DNA of 64,000 nucleotides from Mytilus trossulus (lineage: Eukaryota; Mollusca; Bivalvia; Mytilida; Mytilidae). Below are positions 32,950-45,200 of this stretch, piece by piece. The stretch is taken from positions 4,340,001 through 4,404,000 of the forward strand of contig NC_086373.1 in NCBI RefSeq assembly GCF_036588685.1, read 5' to 3'. The first letter of the stretch is position 1; each line of letters opens with the position of its first letter. The translations under genes and the position numbers were made by a program. The notes beneath the pieces are model-generated. The model did no database searches and was not told the origin of the DNA. It was given only the letters and a program-made list of their open reading frames with translations.

Positions 32950-35760
32950 TTATTAAATGAAATGTGCTTTTCGAGTTGACGACTGTGAAGAGACCAGAGG
33001 CGACCTGGAGAGACCGACGACAGCCAGGAGACAATGGTACTTGCGGTATAAGTCTTTGCAGCCCAAATTGCATCTCCTGTGAAGGGGAATTCACATTACA
33101 CGCAATAAACCGATATATATCAAGACACATTCGAGGCTCTGCGAGTGCGAGGAAGAATGAACAGCCTATAGGACAGACTCAGGAAACGAATAAAGAACGG
33201 GAAAGGACAACGAGCACGGACATGGATGTACGTGTTTTATGGGAAAGTCTGCCAGAATGCTAGAGGTTTGAATATCCATCAATGTATAATAGCATGTGTG
33301 CCAACCCATTCTGGCAATCAACGCACAGAGAGAGGACGGAGGAGGAGACCATCCAGGAAGCAAAACAGTGATGATTACCTCCATATGAGACAGGTTGAGG
33401 ATGAACACATAGAGCAGCTTGAAGAGATAAAACAACGTACATAAGGAGAATAGCTAAATATGATAGAACCAACAGTCAGAAGAGAAATATTAATGCCAAG
33501 GAAGGAAAGCATCAAGTGGCCAACAAGTGAAGGCAAACCAGTTGGAAAGCTTTCGGTGAAGATCTCGAAAATCAAACACTAGCAGGAAATATAGAAAGAT
33601 AAGAGCAATGACGTCCATCACTTACAGTGTAGAAAAGGGCATATGTGGGTTGATTTCATCTAGAAAAAGAGAGAGAACACAAGGTCAGAGTAACCGCAGA
33701 CAGGGGAAGATCAAGGAACTGACGTCCCCTCTGAATGTTGAAGAAGAGGTATATAGATGCTATGGTGGAGAAAAGTTTCCTCTACAACAGTTCTTAAAGA
33801 AGAAAAAAACATGGGGAAAATTAAAAACACTTACAAGAGCATAAACACATAGAAGAGACCGAAGGAAAAGGACAAAGGAAAGAGTTCAAGTCACAGTACA
33901 CCCTTGACAGTATATGAAGAAATTATTTGGAGCAAGAGGATCTGGTAAATTAAAAAACTCAAAAGGAAGAAATGCAAGACCATCTCAGAAAGAGTCATGG
34001 TGATGAAAGGCGAGAGAAAATGTGATCACCAGCCCAGTAGTCAGCACTTTTTGTGAGAGATGAAACATTCGAACTAGCAGGGAAAAGATACAAACAGTTG
34101 GTGATAAACCTGTGAAATGTTGGGGAATATTTTGACGCTACACTAGCAGACAGTTAAAACACCAATATGCACACGCAGTTAGTAGATTGGCTATCGAACA
34201 TAGGCAAGAATGGCATGCCAGGAAGATACATAGCTTGGCTGTATCAACATAGAGTCTTGTCAAGGAAGCATGGACGTTATGGGTACTCGAGTTTCCAGTG
34301 TCCAAAGTCGAGGTTTTAGAAAGTAAGATCGGTGCTTGTCTCAGACGTTGGCTTGGCGTACCAAGAAGTTTCAGCAGCGTAAGCTTACATAGTACTGGGA
34401 CTAAATTGCAATTGTCACTCAAGGCGTTGACTGACGAGGTTAAAGTAACAAAAAAATAACAGGTCATGATGAAAGATGCCAAGGGTAGAGGAGTTAAACT
34501 GGCGATCTGGACAGGGAGAAAGTGGAAAGCAGAAGAATCAGTGAAAGAAGCAGAGACAATACTTTGACACAGTGTCATTGTCGGTGTCACAGCAGTAGGG
34601 ATACAAGGGTTTGGTATGACAACTAAACCAAGATCGGATACAGCAGATGAGAAGGGTTAGAGAGATTTGGTACAGCAGGAAGTACGACAGATAGCAGAAG
34701 AGAGCAGGAACATCAAGGCGGTAGACATGAAGCAGCAAGGTAGCTAGTTAAATTTGCAAGGTGCTAAAAGCAGGGCTTTAACCTGGAATGAAATATGGAG
34801 TTTGAGTATTGTTTAAGCTTCCTATTGAGATCCAGTGTACGATGTACTACCACGTCTATCAATTTTCTATACATGGGGGTTGGTAGAAGATCCAATGTCA
34901 TCTCTAAAACATATTGTCATCAAGTCAAGTGGAACTTAAAGAAAGTATGTACACATAGAGACCTGAAAGCGTACTGAAAACAATAGCAGCGAGTTTGGAC
35001 ATCATCGGGAGGAAGAAGAAAAAGAAAAAAAAACATCACATCCGTTAACTTTGTGAAGTATGTATAGAGCAAGAACAGCACACTTGAAGGCATTGGGATC
35101 CTTGCAACAGCAACAGACTGGCAATGTACTGCATATATATTCAGCAACGTATGAGCTTCCTTGCAGGAAAAGCACCAACATCGCCACGACCAGATTTGGT
35201 TCTATGGTCGCAGGTGACTAGAAACACAATATTGCTAGAACTGACAGTCCCTTTGGAAGAAAGGATGGATAAGGCACATGAAAGGAAGATGGCAAAATAT
35301 CAACAGCTTGTAGAAGATTTGGAACAGAGAGGTTTGAGGACTTGGTGCTTTGCTATAGAAATAAGGTGCAGGGACTTTTCGGGACATACGGTTTGGTAAG
35401 CTCTAGGGACCTTCTGAGTGATTGGAGCTGAGAGGAGTAAGCTAATTTCCGAAGTGTGTATACAAGCAGAAGTGTCATCAAAATGGATATGGAGGGAGAG
35501 AGGTGAGATTTGGAAAAGTGGCAATAAGAGAAATGTGAAAAATGACATTGTGTGTAAATAATGGACTTATGAAAGAAGAGACTGTTTTAAAACAGCTCAG
35601 ATGAAAACACCAATCAGTGCAGCAGTTACATCAGCTGATATATCGGGAGAAATGTAACCCACCCGTTATAGGTTCAGACTGTTCACCAGAGCCGGCACAT
35701 CTGAAGGTTGCTGTTGAATAGCGACGAAACAGCCGAAGAAGGAGGACTCCATTTGAATGG
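32950..35760 (+). pseudogene. R2-like (RLE-type) non-LTR retrotransposon relic without RT core
   Basis: Plus-strand pieces in element order: a zinc-finger-like segment GKVCQNARGLNIHQC (first Cys changed to Tyr) near 33,235; RREILMPRKESIKWP near 33,480; an Arg/Lys-rich region to 34,000; then directly the post-RT segment MPGRYIAWLYQHRVLSRK near 34,215 and LRRWLGVPRSFS-type sequence near 34,345. Last come RPDLVLWSQ near 35,190 and LLELTVPLEE...ERKMAKYQ near 35,240-35,300, the RPD...E-TV...K-KY signature of restriction-like endonucleases. A C-terminal stretch with SKLISEVCIQAEVSSKWIW ends near 35,563. The RT fingers and palm, normally ~1.5 kb, are missing around 34,080-34,140. Clade assignment beyond RLE-type is open. 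Confidence 0.8.
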
Positions 35761-35942
35761 TTATTGAACTGGATCAGAATTATTACGATGTTCAAAAGTA
35801 ATGTAAATGATACAGAAGGCCCGAACAGCATGATTTATTTCAAGGACAGATACAATATGTAAAAATGTATAAGTGTAAGTTACTATAATTTTTATCCTCA
35901 ATATATTTATTGACATTTCGATGACCCTATATGTATATAGTA

Positions 35943-38326
35943 TTAGTAAGTTTTTCTGCCACTGCGGCAATTTTCACTATACTCATTATATTCATGTCTC
36001 TGTTTACATTCGGTTACCATCGGCGTCAAAGGAATAGCACCTAACTGCAGTGCTGTTGCATCATGTGTATCAACCTCTCTAGAGGAACAATTAAATCTTC
36101 CAAACGTCTTACAGATGATACTGGATTTTTTAATGTAATATATTAAACGAGTCAGCGTGTTTCCTCTTAACAAAAGATACACCCATGGGTCAAGAACTTG
36201 ATTCCAGCTGGCAAGAACAAGTGATAGAATGTCAGCTTTTTCATTTCTTGGGAAACTATGGCTTTGGTTGATGATTATCCTGGTCTGAAATAAAAACAGA
36301 TTTTTGCTATTCATTTATTTGTTATTTCATGTTGTTTGTAGGGACTTCATCATCGTACCTGCAGAACCGTTTAGCACCATTGTATCATGTCTAAATAATT
36401 CCTTTTGTTTTAAATATGATATAGTTCTACACAAGAGATGATAAATTAAGAGACTGTGAGACTTCTTGTCACTTTTTGTCTGGCCTTGTTAAAGGTTTTT
36501 TTCAAAGTTATAGAAGAATATGTCACTGTTGACAGCTATTGGAAATTAAGTACTGTTTGCTCGGACGTGTCATGCTATTTCATTTTGGACTCCCTTTGAT
36601 AGGGTTGTTACAGTTTTCGTGACCCTTACTATTTCAAATTTGAATAGGGAATAACCGATATGATTTAAACTTTATATCAATTTTCTTTTCACTCGGTCTT
36701 TTCACCTTTGCTACCGGTGACAAAAGTTATATCCTTTTTCTCAAAATCATATATATTGTGCACTTCTATAAGTGCCCAATCTTTAACCAGGACATGAACT
36801 TAATAGCTTCCTGTTCTTCCTTGGTGACATACTAATTATAATATCTTAACAATATAATTTTAGGAAGCTTCTACTTGAGTATTGTAAGGTTCGTCAATCA
36901 AAAATGTCAACTATTTTGTAAAAAATGTTGAAGTAAACTATTATTTTTTGTGATTATGGTGTAAATGAAATAGTAAAATACTGATTAAAACAAATATGAC
37001 ACTTTAAAATCATCTGGTAAAACCCAAATAAGACAAAAACCAAACAACAAATCCACCAAAGTAGTTTTCTACAAGTCACCAACCAACATACCCAGCACAC
37101 CTTTACCCATCCGAACCACAGGCACTTGTTATATCAATTAAGGTATAAGAGAAAAAAATCTGAGACAAGTGCCTGTGATCCGATCACCTTGATTGACTTT
37201 TATTTTCTTGTGGAGAGATCTAGTCATGGTGTTAATTTTTTTTCTATATAAAGGCTTTTTCCGTTATTTGCTGCGAAACTATGATAATTTCGATTTATAG
37301 ATCCCGTTCCGCAAATGATCAAATAAGTATCGTAAGGACCTTAGGATGTACGGTTCCGCAGATAATCTTTTGTCGACCGTTCAAAGGCTGTATAGCCAGT
37401 AAGGTAGTTAAACATTTCCATCAACAAACTTTACCCCTTCAATGTATCATGAATACAACATTACTTACCATAAATGGCGCCCAGCAGACGGTAAACACAA
37501 TAACTATCATAATGAGAAATATTGCAATAGAAATGTCTTTCTTTGATCTTGCTTTCCTGTTTGTTCTGTTCGATATACTTTCACGTCTGACATCACTCTT
37601 ACTTTCGGAAATAAGCCTTGCAATCACACGCAGGTTCAATATTATCGTTAAACAAATACTCCCTAACCCAAGGAGGGAATAAATGAATCCATATATTTTA
37701 TCCTCAGTTTTGTCGCCAAAGTAATTAAAAAAGCACCATGAAAAAGGGTAGTGTGCTACATTTTCACCCAAACCGATTATGGGCAGAATAGCAAATAATA
37801 AAGAAAAAACCCATACTCCAATTATCAAACTGTTCGCTAAAGTTCGTGTACCAATCGCATAATATGTCAATGGAAGAAGAATAGCTAAAGCCCTATCCAC
37901 AGCCATCGCACTGACCAAAAGCACGGTCGCTAATCCTGCAAATATCATCATTACTGCCATGTAATGACATAGCAATACATTTTCTGACAAGTTAACTTTT
38001 CTGGCAAAAACTGCAAAAACGACTGGTGAAGTTGTTATAATCCCGAACAGGTCGGTCAAAGCTAAAGCTATTACAAATCTAGAAAATATGCCCCATTTAT
38101 GCTTTTTCTTGAAACGGACAAGAACTATAATTGCCAGCATGTTTCCAAGTACTCCAAGTGTGAATGATAACACGGATGTAATCGGAACCGTTGCTTCTTG
38201 GTTTGTGGTAGTGTTCACAGTAGGCCAGGTTATGTTCTCTGCTTTTGTTAGTCCGTCCATAATATTCGAAAAGGAATGAAAGTCAGGAAAAATTGCAGTA
38301 GTCAAGGTAGTATTTGTTATTTCCAT
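35943..38326 (-). CDS. Prostanoid-receptor-like class A GPCR, complete, two exons
   Basis: Exon 1 is 38,326-37,469 and exon 2 is 36,284-35,943 (donor GTAAGT, acceptor TTATTTCAG, phase 0), giving 399 residues. Seven membrane helices are present: three N-glycosylation sites in the N-terminus; helix 2 ALALTDLFG...SPVVF; helix 3 with MAVDRALAI in the DRY position; second extracellular loop HYPFSWCFF, close to the prostanoid signature -GTWCF-; helix 6 CWAPFM; helix 7 ASWNQVLDPWVYLLLR, nearly diagnostic for prostanoid receptors. The intron falls at the end of helix 6, as in vertebrate prostanoid receptor genes. Expected role: plasma-membrane receptor for a prostaglandin-like lipid. However, the helix-7 Arg that binds the ligand carboxylate is Val309 here, so ligand identity is uncertain. 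A poly(A) signal (AATAAA on minus) lies at 35,911-35,906. Confidence 0.85.
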
Positions 38327-41300
38327 AACTCTGAAGTTCGTCCCAAAATACCGAATGTCTTCAATTCCTCATCCCTTTTGGTGACTAGCCTCTATACATG
38401 TGCCTGTCATTAAACTTCCTTTTATAAACTCACGTGACATTATTTTACGTTTAATTTTTTTTAAGTATGCATACTAAGTTATTAATTTCAGTGTCATTTG
38501 GTCTCTTGTTGATTGTTGTCTCATTAATTAATTATTTTTTTATAATGGTATATTTATGACGAATAAATATAATTGGCAATAATACCACATCTTCCTTTTT
38601 TATATATGAATTTATGCAATTATATTTCCCTTCAATTTTGTTTTAGTTCTGTATCTTAACCGTCTGGGGACCACCCATTATATACGCTGTCGTTCACACG
38701 CATGACCACTCTTTTCCATCCCGACAGTATTTTACGAAGTTGCATCAACAGAAAATAACAAATATTTTTTATAATTGATCCTGCGTAAGTTTTCATATTT
38801 CATAAGAATGAACTACGCTTTATCCAGGGGAGAAAAATAATCAGTGAGAAGCCTTGTTTTTGCTGGCGAATCAGTGATATGCCCAGAATCCCAAAGTGGT
38901 TTACATCTTACATTAAATAGATTACAAAAATATTGCATCGAAAATCAGATTTCCTGTGAATACTAATATAATATCAAAGTATTTTTTCATGGAAACAATA
39001 AATGACATGCAATATGAAAATAAGGAGATCAGGTATGATTGCCAATGAGACGAGACAACACTCCATAGAGACCGTCTAACGTAGAAGGTTAGCAAAAAAA
39101 AACATTACTTAAATGACTTCTGCTTTAAAAGAATAATAAAAGGGGATTGGAAAAAGGTTACAGGTGTTGAGTAACCGTCGTAGGTTAATCAATTATACTA
39201 TTCATTTTCAGCCTTCTTGTAATATTGAGATATCTGAAAATTTCATTTTGGACTTTCATGGAATAAACTCTTTTCTAATGTTGATGACTATTACGAAATG
39301 CATGATCAGAATAATAACACCAAACTGAATACATGAATGGAAGCTCAACAAAGTAACGATACACCTAGGTTGGTCCCCTCCGTAAAACATTCAGTATGCC
39401 TTCGGAATATACAAATATTATCAAGAATTTCAATAACGGCCGGGAAACAGACTACGATACACCTTAGTGTGATCAACTGAGTCTGGCAATTCGAAGGAGG
39501 GATCGACTGCGAAAATATGCAATGCAATCTACATCTAAATAGTAAATATAAAACACGGTATGATTGTCGATGAGACAACAAACACTCTATCGAGACCCAA
39601 TAATAAAAACAACGGTACCAATTTTGTTGCACCAGATGCGACTTTCGACAATACATGTTTCTTCAGTGATGCTCATGGCCAAAATATTTGAAATCCAAAG
39701 CATATATAAAAGATGAAGAGCTATAATCCAAAAGGTCCAAAAAGTATAGCCAAATTCGTGTAAGGAATCAGAGCTTTGCATGAGGGAGATACATTCCTTA
39801 ATTTAGAATAACGTAGAATGTCAGCAAAAAGATGATTATAGTTTTAAAAGAATAATGAATGGGATTGGAATAAAGTTAGAGGTGTCGATCAACCGTCGTA
39901 TTTTAATCAATCTCCACCAGCAGTGGTATCAACCCAGTGGTTGTAAATAAACTCATCAGAGACACCAGTATTCAAACGGGAAAAACAACGGTATAATATA
40001 CATAAAAAGTAGAAACGAGAAACACTTATGAACTCTATCAAAAGACGACAACCACTGAACATCAGGTTTCTGACTTAGGATAAGTGCAAACAAATGCAGC
40101 GGGTTTAAACGTTTTAATAGGTACCAACCTTAACCTTTACCTGAAACAATAGTTTACTGAACATAACAACATAGAAAGGCACACCGTATAACCCCAATAA
40201 CTTTTTACTTTTTTTTTTAATAGCTTTATCAAATAACTATTGCGAATTTATCAAAAGGTCGTCGGATGTCTGTTCGGTAAAAACCACGTGAAAAGAAAAG
40301 TAAACATTTGATTTATTGTTTTAAGTAGGACTTTTTTGGAATTTATTTTACCTTTTTCTGTTAAATTCAAAGTCAGTAAAGTAAGTTACATACACTCATT
40401 TAAACATATTTTATTTGGTATTACATATATAACAAAAAAGACCAGACACAACTTATCACAACTTGGATAGTCTGGCCTCCTACATGTAATAAGTAACTAC
40501 AATGGAGTATAATATATATTCATATAAAGATATGCAACAGCAACATTCGATAATTATAGATTTATACAATAGTTTTATAAAAATAAAAAGGACGAAAGTT
40601 CACAATTTCACAAAAAGGATAGTCAGCGGCGTTTTACGTTTCCGCAAATTGGCATAACTTTTCCGGGGGGGAAAAGATGACATTTCTGAAAAAAAGGGCT
40701 TACGTTTCCGAGAAAATACTAAAGATTCCTGAAACAAAAATTTGTTGCTTTTTCGAGAAAATAATTAAGGAGTACTTTGAACTTTGTTCTATATGAAACA
40801 TGCAACGACATGACATTTTTGTAACAGTAGTATGTATGGCATCTTCAAAGTCAATATGATCTATCTCGGGCAAGAGCGTGAGTCTTCGGGTAATGCAAAC
40901 CGAATCAAATACAAAGTAGATCCTACATTTTGATCAAAAGTGGAAGTATCACAAACGCAAGAGAAATGTATTTACCATGTTACACCCATGTATCGAATAA
41001 TTAATTGTGCCATTTATGAAAATATCAGTTTAATATATATCATTACATAAATGGTCATTGACATTTCAAGTTGGGGAAACCAGAGACATATAATACAATT
41101 GTATTATATGTCTCTGGGGAAACATATAAAATATAACGAAGAATTGGAACTTTGAAAAATTATCGGAAATGCAATACGCCCATAGTCAGAGATACAATCT
41201 GTCTAACAATTAGTGTCTTCGTATTGACACAGGTTATATCATATTTTCAGGTAACGACAGTTTTTTTTTTATTTTGCCTCAAATGTTTATTTTTAATTTT

Positions 41301-42228
41301 TTAACTGTAAGCTTTTTCGAACTGAAATTGGTTTCAAACGTTTAAATTATTTATAACTCTGAACATTAAATTCTGTCTGTAAAATTATCAGGAATTTATT
41401 CATTTTTTTTATTTCTAAGTAGTGACTAAAAGTTAAATCAATAAATATTTGCTACTTAAAACTTGGCAGAGGATTCAAGAAAATGTTTAACGAAAAAAAA
41501 TTCACAAAAATGTCTAGAAATTCGTGCGACGTCAAATTTGAGCAATGTTTGATTGTCTGAGAAAAGACAGGTATTGATGTTTCTATTCAAAAAGGAGTAT
41601 TGTGATGCAATAAAATGGATATAAGACATGACTTGCTGAAAAAATAAATAAACCAAATTTGTGATGCGTTTTAAAAATCCGTCAGTATATTTGCATGTTT
41701 AAAAGTGTGTTTAATTTCTAAACACATATCTAAGTAAACATATTAAATGTACCCATATTTGGATTTTAACACTTTTAAATGTGTTTTAGCATTAAAGTGA
41801 ATACGTAATTAAATCCTAAGATGAACACAATTATTATTAGGTATTGTCAACCTAAACATGTTTATTTAGATTTGAGACATGTTTAGACCAAAACGTGTAA
41901 AAAAGTGCACAACATATGTGTTTAGAATTGTGTATAGTCTGTATACGATCTAACAAAAAACATTTTGACAGTGTTTTTTTGTTATTTTTTGTTATTTTTA
42001 GATTATACTTACAGCTGTTATTGAAATAAGTATATAAATCGTTACAGGTTTGATTGTAAAATTTGTTATTTTGTGTAATGAGTCGACAACATTGTCAAAT
42101 CTCGTAATTATTCCCTGAATTAATATTAAAGTTAGCTCTGATTTCAAGCCACACAATTATGAAACAATTATTGTTACACAATCATGAATACTATTTTGTT
42201 CACTTCACTGTGTAAATTACAATATTTA
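38327..42228. other. Intergenic DNA with dispersed repeats
   Basis: Contains a family A tail (38,475-38,612) split by a ~50-bp AT-rich insertion, two related A-like fragments on the minus strand (39,015-39,090 and 39,545-39,600), a ~110-bp direct duplicate (39,075-39,205 and 39,795-39,910, both with AACCGTCGTA and GGGATTGGAA) and the palindrome at 41,073-41,123. No exon is supported. Confidence 0.5.
41073..41123. mobile_element. 35-bp palindromic mini-insertion with 8-bp duplication
   Basis: GGGGAAAC occurs at 41,073-41,080 and 41,116-41,123. Between them lies CAGAGACATATAATACAA followed by its own reverse complement with no loop; the perfect palindrome spans 41,080-41,117 (19-bp arms). A CAG start with an 8-bp duplication fits hAT termini. 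It looks like two terminal inverted repeats with no interior. Confidence 0.85.
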
Positions 42229-45200
42229 TCAATATTTCGGTTCTACTTGTGAATCATTCCCGCCACTGGAAAATATTGCCTGTTCATATGATGGTGGTTG
42301 CACTGGAGTTGGAAATACAGTAAACGGAACAGCCAACTGGTCACAGATTCCACTAGAGTTTTCTTCAATTATAAAAAAAAAAGTAGTTTTAGTTTTAACC
42401 GTTATATTTGTAATGTTATACTAATCATTTTAGATAAATGTGAAGTTTGAAAAACTCTTCAAAATATAATCAAAAATACTTTCGTTGCAAATATCTGCAT
42501 TACATGATATTGTGTGTCAGTTATTTTATTTGTCGATCTAATTTCAGTGGACTGAATGTTTAGCTTTGGTCTCAACTCTTAACCAATTAACCAAATGAAG
42601 GAGTACTTGAAATTACTTTGATTGTAATTCCGAAAAAAATAATTTAAAAAAGACAAAACAGAAAACTGGTAAACGTTAATATCTTTAATTTTTAAAGAGA
42701 TTCACAATAAAGGCGAATCTTGAAAACTACTGTAAATTATTTTAAGCATTGTTTATCTACCTGTGCTTATAATAGGAATCCTATCATGTCTGACCACCCT
42801 TCCAGCTGTTCTGTGACTGCGTGTACACCGACAACATACACCAACCACGATAGCTATAAACACGGTTGAGCCAATTATTACTGTTATCACTATTGCAGCC
42901 AGGGACGAATCTGACCTAAAAAGCATACAATTATGATAAAAATAATTTTATTTGCAAAATATACCCATATGGGTCATGCAAACACAAATACAAATATATA
43001 TCTAATACAGATAGCGAAGAACTACAAATATAAACATAGTCATAAATAGTAATGTAACTTTTAATGGACATGGACCTCATTTTCGCAATTCTAAATACTA
43101 GTATTGTTTTATCAAGTCACTAACTTCTCTGAAATGCTCAGATTCAGGATTTAAAAGTTGTTTTAGCTTCAAATTAGTTGAAAAGAGGGACGAAATATAC
43201 CAAAGGGACAGTCAAACTCATAAATCTAAAACAAAACGACAACGCCATGGCTAAAAATGAAAAAGACAAACAGAAAAAACAATAGTACACATGACACAAC
43301 ATAGAAAACTAAAGAATAAACAACACGAACCCCAACAAAAACTAGGGGTGATCTTAGGTGCTCCGGAAGGGTAAGCAGATCCTGCTCCACATGCGGCACC
43401 CGTCGTGTTGCTTATGTGATTACAAATCCGGTAAATAGTCTAATTCGGTATGTCAAATTCATGAATGGGAAGGGGATTGTAGTTACGACGTAAGGAACAT
43501 ATCCGATATCATTTGTGAAACGGTTATTCCATAACGGTCAACCAATTCGTGATGGCGTCCGTAAAATTTACGAAGGGATGATTTCAACTTCACCATTTGG
43601 AACTCTTGGTTACATAGCTTCCTTGTGATCAGTAACCCTCTATCAAGAAAATCATGATAGGAAATGCAAGCACGGGAATATCGTATCAATTGGGAGACAT
43701 ATATCCCGTATGCAGGTGCTGCTGGAATGAACAGGGTTTATATTACTAATCTTTTAAAATCAGCAATTTCTTAAAATTGAGGTCAGTTTGCAAATCCTTG
43801 GCAATACTAGTATAGAAAAAATGGTATTTATCATCAAGTTTATTACAAAGTTTATGAACGATTTCAAATTGGATATTACTATTTAACATGTAGCTTTCTT
43901 ATGCACGTCAACTGATCTCAACTGTTCCCCTACCAATGCTGGTCCATTGGTTATTTATGTGCATCTTTAGAACATACTGGATCTATTAAGGAATCGTTTG
44001 TTATTGTCTTCGAATATTATAATCTATTCAAGTGAAGACTATTTTGTTTTAAACAAATCCCATTATACTCTGCATTATATTTTACATTCAATAACATTTA
44101 TAAGTATAATGTATACAAGTTGAAGGCCCGCCTATATATTACAGTGCTTGAGCAAACATTTAGTCAAGACAACACAACCTTAAGTTTTACACTACAAGAA
44201 ATATGTAAATAGCTGTAATTGTATCAATTTATTATATTGTATCATTTGTATTATATGATCTTATATTTTTTCAATGTATAAGATTGTATCTAATTCTTGT
44301 GCTTTACATTGTATCGTGTAGATTTTAATGTATTAACGCATTATGTAGCATCATATGCCGGCCAATACTGTGTCATATGCCTTACTATGCATCCGATACA
44401 ATCTAATTTTAATATTGCCATAATTTTATTAGATTGCATCCGATAAGTATTCTATTGTAAAATTGAGAAAGGAAATGGGGAATGTGTCAAACCGACCATA
44501 GAAAAAAACAACAGCAGAAGGTCACCGCGAGGTTTTCAATGTAGCGAGAAATTCCCGCACATTCTATTGTAACATTATGTATATCATTGTACAATCAAGC
44601 TGAATCATACTAAGGTTTTATATTGCATCATGTGCATTATAGTATAACATGTGTATTAAAATGTATGATATTGTATCAGACGTGTAATTAATCATATCAT
44701 AAGTTAAAGAATGATACCAAAGATGTAATTCCAGAGGAAGTATAAACGTGCGATCACAACCGATGCTAAAAGAATTGCAATACTTTTTTCATTCAGTTTG
44801 AAGAAAACGAATTTGATGTGGGATCCGGATTGAATTTTAAATCATGAAATTCTGCAGCACGATATGTCTTGCATCAAAAATGAAATATCCAACCATCACT
44901 GCATAAGGGACCTTGACAACGATTTTATGAAAAATAAAAGATGTGAGACGCATTCCTTGATCCCTCCACATCATAAAAACTAAAAACGTATACCGTACAC
45001 CCGTGCCAACAGCGCACACTTACCAATAACCATCACAGCACGAATCGTCACAACATCCAGAAGAACAATCAAACGTTGTTATTTCATCTAATATGTCATC
45101 ATAATATGTACATACTTCAGCACCTACATCTAAAGAGTGAAAAGATTGTGTAGTATTTTTGTTAATCATGTTCCAAAGAGGGAAAATGTGGTAAGTTGGT

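Noticed and set aside
34138-34590. 150-codon minus-strand frame
   Set aside because: Opposite strand of the R2-like relic, whose plus-strand translation matches the element family.
35710-35735. CTGTTGA...GACGAAAC near the end of the R2-like relic as a hammerhead
   Set aside because: The invariant CTGATGA is broken (T for A), stem II cannot form, and the GCTGTT/AACAGC hairpin explains the pairing.
37281-37682. 133-codon plus-strand frame
   Set aside because: Antisense shadow of exon 1 of the prostanoid-receptor-like gene.
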